Assembly: GCA_964035575.1 (NCBI GenBank)
Contig: OZ037854.1
Span: 496,001-560,000, forward strand
Reading direction: 5' to 3'
DNA: 64,000 nucleotides
Source: Rhynchopus sp. YZ270_cl-10
Lineage: Eukaryota; Euglenozoa; Diplonemea; Diplonemida; Diplonemidae
Shown: one piece after another, positions 9,933 to 18,900 of the stretch
Layout of the letters: each line of letters opens with the position of its first letter
How positions within the stretch are numbered: position 1 is the stretch's first letter
Notes under the pieces: model-generated
What the model was told of the DNA's origin: nothing
What the model saw: the letters and a program-made list of their open reading frames with translations, nothing else
Database searches by the model: none
Translations under genes and position numbers: made by a program

Positions 9933-12760
9933 ATGCGAGCAGGACGCGCCTCTGATAAGGAGGATGAAGAGGTGGCGGGGATTGAGCCTGTGATGAACCC
10001 GTGGGTGTCGCAGTCGATTGAGAATTTGAAGAATGATATTAACGGTTATTTGGATGAGCGGAGCAGCAGCACGGCAGGTGCCGAGGTGGAGCTTGGTCGC
10101 GAAGTTGCCTCCTTGACCAGCGAACACCAACACTTCCAGGCCTCTCAAATGCGTGTTGTTCGGAGGGAGTCAAGCACCTCACACACGACAACCCCAGCCG
10201 CAGCGCCTACTTTCGTTTTTGGCAGTGCAGATGTAGTAGAGGGTGTAGAGGGTGCAAGCGAAGGCAACCACAGCTCTGTGGTCATCACAACACGCCGTTC
10301 CAGCGCCTTCGCAAAGACCTCAGTTCAGCTTCAAGATATGCTCACCACCCCGCCGAGGACACACCGCACCCTCACTAACACACACAACACACACAACACC
10401 CACATCACACATACCACCACAAACTCCCCATTTGACGCCGACCGGCTCCGTTCTCGACTAGAAGGTGATATGGGTCTGACCGAATGGGACACCCCCATAC
10501 GGCACAGCGGGAGTGAAGCATGCGGTGCATGCCCCCCGGTAAACGAGCTCCGTGGAAGCAGTGCAGGGAGGGCCTCCACAGAGGCAGCTGTCCTCTCCGC
10601 ACCAAGAACACCACAGCGAAGCCTGCCCCCAAGGAAGGAGGGTGTGGTGGACGTCTTGCGGGAATGCTCGATGGAGCAGGGGGCACACCATACAACAACC
10701 CTTGCGTCCCGGCATGAGGAGGTCTCCGCACCACGTGTACAGCGCAGCAGAGCGAGCCACCCCTCCCACGGCGGGCCCGACCATCTGCGGGACCACAAAC
10801 AAAGCACCCACCGAAGATCGGATCTGCCGCGCACCTCTCCACCGCCAAGCCCAAGCCCACCACCAAGACAGCCAAGACGGACTGGGGTGATGCCAGCAAG
10901 CCACCGCACGCTTTCTAAGTCAACGCAAACCCGACTAGAAAGCGGTCTTGCCTCGACCACACAGTCAAGACGGGAGAGCATTGTCAGCAGGAGGCGGCAG
11001 TCTGCTCCCATGGTGGGTGGCGGAGGAGGTGGTGGTGGTTCTGGTGGAGGTGCCACCCGCGAACGCTGGTCCGCCTCCCCCCCAGGCAAGGTGCACGCCT
11101 TTGGAAGGACGGTTGCGCACAGTGCGACATCAACAACACCACCCCCCTCCACGAAGCCCTCCATGAAGCCCCGCACAACACAGACGAAGACAGGCAGGGG
11201 TGTGTCTATTGTAGAAGGGACACGAAGAACCAGGGCACGCACCGCCGCAGGGGGTGGCATGGGAAGCAGACGTGCGGGCAGTGCAGAGCGCGACCACATT
11301 GCACGGCACCGCAATGTCTCAGACGACTCTGCCTCCCCTCGCAGCTCCTCCAAGGAGAACAGAACGAAGACCCGCCGTAGCTATAGCGCTGGTGATGTAG
11401 GTGGCCATGTAGGTGGCCATGCTGAGGAAGCCATGCAATACACAGATGGGCATGTGTACGAAGTGTTTGGCGGCACAGTGCCGCAGGGTGATGCAGCAGG
11501 GCTGCAGACATTGTACGACGATGACAGCGATCCTGGGCAAGAGTACGTCGAGGAGATGGAGAGAGCAGAGGTGGCGGCAGTCGGCGACGCAGAAGGGGAT
11601 GTGTACCGTGATGCGTCGCCGTCTCTCACGAGGGAGGAAGTGCAGGAGTTGGTGTTGCGGTTTTTGAGCAATTCTTCGCAGTCAGGCATAAGCGAGGCAG
11701 GGGTCGTCAGATCCGTGCAGGACACACTCCTCCGCGGGTCGGTTCTGAAGGGAAAGCAGAACCAATCAGGCAGCTCCATTGGCAGTGCAAACCCTGCGAA
11801 CATCCGAGGATATGAACGGCGAAGGCAGTATGGAAAGGAGTTGACCAGTGAAAATTTGAGGCGAATGAAGCCAGCAGACCCGCTCACGCGTATCAAGACG
11901 GTGCGAGGGGTGGAGACCTGCGCAAAGCAGGTGAACGTGAAGCAGCGCGTTGTGCCGAGAAGTCTGTTCCCGCAGTTCAGCCTTGCAGAAGAGGCACGGC
12001 GTCTGACCCAGGCGGCAGTGGGACAGGACTGGCAGGCGCAGGCAACATCAGAAGGTAGTCTCCTCTGCCCGTACAGCACCTCGCGAGAGCTCCTCCTCGA
12101 GCACCTCAGAGACGCAGGCGCACGCTACAAACACATGTGCAACAGACGAGACAGCACCTCCATCACAACCCTCGATGAGTACAGAGCGCTTGCCCCAGTG
12201 GACGCACCCTCATTCCGTTCGTGGCAGTCGTATGCAAAGTTTTTTCTGACTCCAAAACCTTTTGCGGTCACCTGATCTTTGATAACGGAAAGGGGAAGAT
12301 TATTCTCGTTGAATGCAACCAAAACCAGTGTCTGAGATCTGAATTGGCGCAATGTGATTTAAAAAGGGAGAAAACAGTCGGTATCAGGCGATTGAACGTT
12401 ATATTATTCGGGTTTCTAATATGGGAAAGCACGAGAGGCTTAGGTTCATCTCATAAATTTCTCTTTTTTTTTTTTTTTTTTTTTTGCGAAGTTTTGGCAC
12501 AAGGGCTCAATACAAAACAACCCCTAAAAGAAGCCATTCATAATTCAAACCCCCACAAAAACAGAGCATCGTTAGAGACGCAGGCTTGCATGCAACGTGA
12601 GGCCGCAGACGGCGGTTGGATGGTGCGTGGTGCACCATGGGACTTCCATATCTTCATGGAAAGGGTGCGGAGGCGGCTCAGGCTTGTGCAGAAGAGTGCT
12701 GAAGAGAAGGAGGTATGGCTCTCATCTGTTTTTGTAATCCTAAACGACCCAATAAAATAG
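9933..12760 (+). CDS. Large Ser/Thr/Arg-rich protein of unknown function, two exons (830 aa)
   Basis: Exon 1 is 9933-12229 and exon 2 is 12565-12760. The donor is GTATGC and the acceptor ACAG; the split codon keeps the frame (TC|A). Without splicing the frame ends shortly after at 12275. The long middle (residues ~80-520) is disordered, rich in Ser, Thr, Arg, Pro and His, with a poly-glycine run near residue 360. The C-terminal ~230 residues are more ordered (GYERRRQYGKELTSENLRRM; WMVRGAPWDFHIFMERVRRR) and are the likely conserved part. No family is recognised. The intron carries a hairpin-family copy followed by a T run. An AATAAA overlaps the stop and a hairpin follows directly. Confidence 0.7.
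12421..12450 (+). repeat. Hairpin-family copy in an intron
   Basis: AAGC, loop ACGAGAG, GCTT, then AGGTTCATC and a 22-base T run. It lies in the intron of the 9933-12760 gene, on the sense strand. The lower stem is degraded; the loop and 3' half match the family. Confidence 0.7.
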
Positions 12761-12761
12761 G

Positions 12762-12792
12762 GGAGCCTATACCGGTAATTTAGGCTCCTTTT
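12762..12792 (+). terminator. Hairpin just after a stop codon
   Basis: GGAGCCTA (12762-12769) pairs exactly with TAGGCTCC (12781-12788) around an 11-base loop, followed by TTTT. It starts two bases after the TAG of the preceding gene, so it would be the first thing in the 3' UTR. It could be an RNA 3'-end or stability signal, or the end of a repeat; the sequence alone does not decide. Confidence 0.4.
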
Positions 12793-13161
12793 GATTTTAA
12801 ATTAAAATTTCTAAGTCTTTTTTGACCTACGACCCCGGCAATGCATTTTTTGGGAGTCTGTGGACTCAAATGAGCAAAAATTTAAACAAAATGCTGCCCG
12901 TTGACTCATTTAAACGCACATTTTGTTGAAAATTGTCATTTTGCACTGGATTTGCCTTTGCCATTTTCAATTTTTTTCCGATTTTTTTCAAAAAAAAAAA
13001 ATTTTTTTTTTGAGCCCAAAACACCCCCACAAGGCCAATACCACCACACAGAGGTGGTTTTTAGGTGTTTTTGAGTAAAAAAACACACTTTTTTTGGTAT
13101 GATTTTTTTCATATTTTGCAGCGAAAAAGTGTCCTTTTTAACCTGGGAGTGACAGGTACCT

Positions 13162-13446
13162 ACTCAAAAAGTAAAATTCTGGTACTTTTCAGAGGATGTT
13201 CACAAGTCCCGCACTCAAAAAGTAATATTCTGGCACTTTTCAGAGGATGTTCACAAGTCGCCTACTCAAAAAGTAAAATTCTGGTACTTTTCAGAGGATG
13301 TTCACAAGTCCCCCACTCAAGAAGTAAAATTCGGGTACTTTTCAGAGGATGTTCACAAGTCCCGCACTCAAAAAGTAATATTCTGGCACTTTTCAGAGGA
13401 TGTTCACAAGTAGCCTACTCAAAAAGTAAAATTCTGGTACTTTTCG
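13162..13446 (+). repeat. 51 bp tandem repeat, ~5.6 units
   Basis: Units start at 13162, 13213, 13264, 13315, 13366 and a partial at 13417. Each begins ACTCAAAAAGTAAAATTCTG and contains CAGAGGATGTTCACAAGT. Units 2 and 5 share variants (AATATTCTGGCAC), suggesting a three-unit higher-order duplication. The length is a multiple of three, so one frame stays open with a 17-residue repeat; this may be incidental. Confidence 0.9.
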
Positions 13447-13795
13447 GTTTGTACGGTTTATGTGGCGCTGTAAGCCATTTTGCTCTATTTTTTGATGTTT
13501 TTGCATCTAAAGGTCGAAAAATGGGTCAAAAGTGCCTGAAAACCGGCGGAAAGTGATTTTTGGTGAGGTATATAGGGTAGTTTCACCTATTTTTGGGTTT
13601 TTTTGCCGAAAGGCGCCAAATTTTCCGCGCCAAATGAAGGAATAGCCGGTGCATAGGCCCCCCTAAATAAAAGATAAAATGGACGAGAAGACAACGTTGG
13701 GCAAGTGTCATCCTGTCGTAGAGGATGTCGTATTATTATCCTCTCTTTCTGTTGCAGCTTTAGGAAGGCTCGTTTTTCCATTTGTGAGTCAAATC

Positions 13796-13930
13796 CACCT
13801 GATTTTTACCCCGTGTAGAGGCGCGTAAAGGCGTGTACGGACGGTCCGTATATGCCTGTACGGACCTATACGGCCCTATACGCGCCTATGCACGCCTTTA
13901 CGCGCCTATACGCGGGGTAAAAATCAGGTG
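13796..13930. repeat. Short palindromic element, copy 2
   Basis: Ends CACCTGATTTTTACCCCG and its inverse CGGGGTAAAAATCAGGTG enclose iterations of CCTATACGSG and GGCGCGTAAAGGCGTG words in both orientations. Related to 80-169. Non-coding. Confidence 0.75.
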
Positions 13931-14616
13931 ATAAATATCAAAATGTGTGTACCTTTTTGAAGAAAAAAAAAAGCAACAGCCCGACATCATTCCCTCAACA
14001 ACAGTACAACAGCGCCCATTTCTGCACAGCCACCGGCAGGAAATACTACCAGTGAAGATGTAGCACAGGTGAGAAAGGCCCACAGATAGATAGAAAAAAA
14101 TGGCTTTCTCTTTTTTGTCATAAAGCTTGGAAATATGGCCCCCTTGGGCCCCCATTCATCTTTTAAAACCCCGTCCGCATTTGTTAGTAAACATGAAAGA
14201 AAGACAGTTACGTACCGATACAAAGTATTCAAAAAAAAAAATGACAGTATTCGGAGTATGACCAAGCGCATGCTTAGGTTCAACCGACCAACACCCCTTC
14301 TATTTTCTAGTATTTATACGCGATCTGCTCTCCCTACCTTCTGCAAATCTGGGCACCTAACACCTATGATTTCCTTCTTCAAAACCCAGATGTGTGCTGT
14401 CTGTGTAGCCCTCGAAACAAGAACAGGGAAACTGTCCCCCCCACTGCCTTGAGTGGTGTGAACCCCGCCACGCAGAACAAGAAAACGTGGTCAGAGGCAG
14501 TTCACGTGCTCGCACTAACCCGCCCCTACAACCCGACCTCTCTCCGCCCCAAAAAAAACACCCCATTTCCCCCTCCTTTTTTCACATCATTTTTCAGTAC
14601 ACAATTTTTTTTTTAA

Positions 14617-15618
14617 ATGAGTATGTTTATTCTTCATGTCTCTGCTGACATTTTTGGGGCGAAGAAGAACATTGAATTGGGGTTCCAGCTTACCCCGACA
14701 CTGATCGAACTTGCAAAGCGTATCAACGATGCGTACACCGTAGAGCGAAAGCTGGGCCGCGTACCGGGACATAAGGTGGAACCCTTTTGTGTGCAGCGGA
14801 TGGATGTTTATGATGATGTGAAGAAACGATGGGTGCGTCTGGTGAGCCCAACACAGCTGCACGAATGGGCGCAGCTATTTGCGGTTAGCGCAGACGAAGC
14901 GCGCAACCTCTCCCGCTTGGATGAATCCGCCCTCCCCAGCGCCACCCGCCTTGCCGCCCGACTCCCAAAAAACTCCAAAAAATGGTCCGAAACCGGTGTC
15001 CCTGCTGTCCCCGAATGGGTCTACCATAGAGACACTAACTCCAAAGTTGCCGCAGTTTTTCAAGAATTAGATGTAGCAGAAAAAGGATATGTCACTCAAG
15101 ACGACTTTCTGCGGGTCTTCGATGCAAACTACATGGGGCTGGGACGGTCCTCTATTTATGATCTCTTTCATGGTGGCGATTATGACAATGATGGGCGCAT
15201 TACGTGGCCGGAGTGGATTCCCTTTTTTGAAGAGCACCCGAAGCTGATGCAATCGATGTATTACCGGACAAGGCAGTACTGGAGTGATGTAGGACGGAGG
15301 AAGGAGTCGAGCGAGGTGACCGAGCTGCTTGACTTTCACCGAATGAAAGCAGAAAGGGCACATGGTGAATACCGTTCTGCCAGGCAAGAGGTAGATGAAC
15401 TCGAACAGTACATAAACCAACGCAAAAGCGCACACCGCGAAGCAACCGACGTCGAAATCGAACAAGAGCAAATCATCATCGAACAACAAGCAAAGCTCCG
15501 CCAAATGAACTCAGCATTAAAAAGGCAGGAGCATGCCCTCAACCAGAAGCGGACCGACTTCACCTCAAGACACGGAAGGGAACCTGGCTCCCCTCGACGT
15601 CACAATGGCTACACCTGA
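14617..15618 (+). CDS. EF-hand protein with C-terminal coiled coil (333 aa)
   Basis: One exon. A well-formed calcium-binding EF loop is at residues 188-199 (DYDNDGRITWPE), with acidic residues at positions 1, 3, 5 and 12 and glycine at 6. A preceding degenerate EF motif is at 152-163 (DVAEKGYVTQDD); it has lost ligands at positions 3 and 5. Residues 1-95 form a folded N-terminal region that I do not recognise (MFILHVSADIFGAKKNIELG). Residues ~235-315 are a long charged coiled coil. Probably a calcium-responsive structural or cytoskeletal protein; a flagellar or centrosomal role is possible but unproven. The start was chosen as the only ATG before the conserved-looking N-terminus. Confidence 0.8.
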   Translation: MSMFILHVSADIFGAKKNIELGFQLTPTLIELAKRINDAYTVERKLGRVPGHKVEPFCVQRMDVYDDVKKRWVRLVSPTQLHEWAQLFAVSADEARNLSRLDESALPSATRLAARLPKNSKKWSETGVPAVPEWVYHRDTNSKVAAVFQELDVAEKGYVTQDDFLRVFDANYMGLGRSSIYDLFHGGDYDNDGRITWPEWIPFFEEHPKLMQSMYYRTRQYWSDVGRRKESSEVTELLDFHRMKAERAHGEYRSARQEVDELEQYINQRKSAHREATDVEIEQEQIIIEQQAKLRQMNSALKRQEHALNQKRTDFTSRHGREPGSPRRHNGYT

Positions 15619-15634
15619 ACTCCCCCCCTTTTTT

Positions 15635-15665
15635 GGTGACCATGCACGAGATGCTTGGATTCATC
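15635..15665 (+). repeat. Hairpin-family copy downstream of the EF-hand gene
   Basis: GGTGA, CCATGC, loop ACGAGAT, GCTTGG, AT bulge, TCATC, then a T tract. The C...G pair at the base of the upper stem replaces the usual T...A pair. It lies 17 bp after the EF-hand stop codon. Confidence 0.65.
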
Positions 15666-15976
15666 TTACAAATTTCTCTTTTTTTTGTGCTATTCCTATA
15701 TTTTTTTTAACCCAAAAACAAACGAACAGAAATGCCATAAGAGAAGGGTTTTTGCACTTTCATGTCCCAAAAATTTGTATTGTATTCTCAAAAGAAAAAT
15801 AGACCCTTTTTTTAGTCCCAAATTTTTTTTCTGACACATCATTTCAAAACCAAGGTCGGGAGAATTTTTTTAGGGGGAAATAGTAGGGCGTGGTCCTTTG
15901 TGTTGTAGACAACCTGAGTGATTTTTGAACCCCCCTCCCCACCCCGACCCCCTTTACTGTACACTATTGGCGTAAG

Positions 15977-18900
15977 ATGTCTTCCCCAGCTATGATAGAA
16001 GAGGCCGACAAACACTGCAAATCCGCAGAGAAGAAGTTAAAGAAGAGCTTCTTTGGAAAGTGGTCGATCACACAGTCCGACTACGACGTAGCAGCGCTTG
16101 AATACGAAAAAGCAGCAAAAATATATCAGCTAGGCCAACGGCACGAACAGGCGTTGAAGGTATTGTGATATTTTTTTTAAACCCCCGCAAATGATGACTA
16201 ATACGACCAAATCTGGTCCCCGGTGACGACCTATGATATTCCGTACATTACAACAGTTATCCCTGGCTGAAATATTTTTAGTGATTTGCTTTTCCAAAAA
16301 ATGATGACAACGTCAACCCTACATTTGTTCATTTCTTCGCAAACATTATGTTTTGTGCGACTTTATTCTGACTTCCCACTGATTGCTGTCTTTTGCTCTT
16401 CTTCCTTTGCTTCACCCAATCAATTATCCACCAGTCGAACTGGTTCATCGTGACTCATTAGGGAGTCTGGTGCACAAGGGGTGTGCTTTTTGGATGTGTA
16501 CACACGAGAGGCACATTCATCTTTCAAGTTTTCCTTTCTTTTCATTCATATCCTTCCCAGCGTCTGCACGCTCAAGTTTTGTTGCAGATTGCTTTCAAGA
16601 CACTTCTCCTTCGCAAATGATGACTAATACGACCAAATCTGGTCCCCGGTGACGACCTATGATATTCCGTACATTACAACAGTTATCCCTGGCTGAATTT
16701 TTGTTTTTTAGTGCTTTGCTTTGCCAAACAATGATGACAACGTCAACCCTACATTTGTTCATTTCTTCGCAAACATTCTTTTTGTGCGACTTTATTCTGA
16801 CTTCCCACTGATTGTGCTTTGCCACCAGTCAAACCTTGGTTCATCGTGACTCATAAGACAGTCTCGTTTGGTCCAGGGTTTTTTTCTCAGCTGATGCTGT
16901 GCAATAACGATTGTGATCAAGGTAACCAAGCACGTGAGGCAACGTTCATCTTTCAATTTTTTTTCTTCTTGTTCATGTCCTTCCCAGCGTCTGCACGTTA
17001 AAGTTTTTGTGTGTGCAGATTGCTTAAAACACTTCTCCTCCGCAAATGATGACTAATACGACCAAATCTGGTCCCCGGTGACGACCTATGATATTCCGTA
17101 CATTACAACAGTTATCCCTGGCTGAAACATTTTTGGTGTTTTGCTTTTCCAAAAATGATGACAACGTCAACCCTACATTTGTTCATTTCTTCGCAAACAT
17201 TATGTTTTGTGCGACTTTATTCTGACTTCCCACTGATTCTGCTTTGCTACCTTGGTTCATCGTGACTCATAAGGCAGTCGTTTGGTCCAGGGGGTTTTTC
17301 TCAGCTGATGTTGTGCGATAACAATTGTGATCAAGGTAACCAAGCACGTGAGGCTCAGTTTCATCCTATAAACCTTTCTTTCTTCTTGTTCATGTCCTTC
17401 CCAGCGTCTGCACGCTCAAATTTTGTTGCAGATTGCTTTCAAAACACTTCTCCTCCGCAAATGATGACTAATACGACCAAATCTGGTCCCCGGTGACGAC
17501 CTATGATATTCCGTACATTACAACAGTTATCCCTGGCTGAAATATTTTTAGTGATTTGCTTTGCCAAACAATGATGACAACGTCAACCCTACATTTGTTC
17601 ATTTCTTCGCAAACATTCGTTTTGTGCGACTTTATTCTGACTTCCCACTGATTGCTGTCTTTTGCTCTTCTTCCTTGCAAGATACTACCTTCGCCGTGTT
17701 CGTGCATTCAGTAGTACTTTGCCATGTCCTGTAGTAGCTTTTGCGTCAAATGATGACTGCGACCGAAGATGACGTTATTTCCTGTTGTGTTTCTCAAGAC
17801 AACCTGTCTTACGCAAAATGATGACTAATACGACCAAATCTGGTCCCCGGTGACGACCTATGATATTCCGTACATTACAACAGTTATCCCTGGCTGAAAT
17901 TTTGTTTTTTTAGTGATTTGCTTTTCCAAACAATGATGACAACGTCAACCCTACATTTGTTCATTTCTTCGCAAACATTATGTTTTGTGCGACTTTATTC
18001 TGACTTCCCACTGATTGTGATTTTGCCACCTGGGTTCATCGTGACTCATTAGGGAGTCTGGTGCACAGGGTGTGCTTTTTGGATGTGGATGCACGTGAGG
18101 CAATGTTCATCTTTCAATTTTTCTTTCTTTTTATTCATATCCTTCCCAGCGTCTGCACGCTCAAGTTTTGTTGCAGATTGCTTTCAAGACACTTCTCCTC
18201 CGCAAATGATGACTAATACGACCAAATCTGGTCCCCGGTGACGACCTATGATATTCCGTACATTACAACAGTTATCCCTGGCTGAAATACATTTTTAGTG
18301 CTTTGCTTTTTCAAAAAAAAAATGATGACAACGTCAACCCTACATTTGTTCATTTCTTCGCAAACATTATGTTTTGTGCGACTTTATTCTGACTTCCCAC
18401 TGATTGCTTTCTGCTCTCTTCTTCCTTCGCTTCACCCAATCAATTATTACTTTATTATTGAACACGTTAATACATTTATAACACATATTCCGCATCTACC
18501 GAACCTACACCACCACCAACCAGACATGGGACCTCGCAGCCGCCAATCACTCCAAAGCTGACATGCCTTTCAACGAGGGACGTTCATACGAAGCGATGGC
18601 AGGCATCTACAAGGTACAATCAACCCCCTCTCTCTATCATATTTACCTCACTTTGACATACTCCATTTGTTACCCTCTTTTTTTTTTGCCCCCCTTTTTT
18701 TCCCACCCCCCACAGCCAGTCATTGTACCAAAGGTACACTGTCACGAGAGGGCTTTGTATTCCAAATCAATGTTTTTTTCCCTTCCCACTTCCCCTTCAA
18801 CCCCTCTCTCTCCCCCTAGGACCTCAAAAACGAAGCGGCTCAAGTAGAATACCTGCTCAAGTCTGGCGAAGCGTTTTTGGAGGATGGGAAACCTGACAAA

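Larger units (their letters stand above)
12793..14616. other. Gene-free spacer with tandem and palindromic repeats
   Basis: Holds the 51 bp tandem array (13162-13446), the palindromic element (13796-13930) and a degraded hairpin copy (14257-14283). The rest is homopolymer-rich, with no supportable gene. Confidence 0.55.

Noticed and set aside
12421-12450. Hairpin family as tRNA-like (A box TAAGC..GAGAGG, B box GGTTCATC)
   Set aside because: The spacing and B-box core do not fit tRNA or tRNA-SINE promoters, and the two words are the two arms of one hairpin.
17740-17816. Third C/D snoRNA before A copy 5
   Set aside because: It has ATGATGA and a TTGCGT/ACGCAA stem but no CTGA where box D should be, and the second locus keeps only part of it.
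16191-18403. Regular repeat-spacer pattern as a CRISPR array
   Set aside because: The repeats are ~80 bases of two alternating kinds with snoRNA boxes, in a eukaryotic intron; spacers are related to each other.
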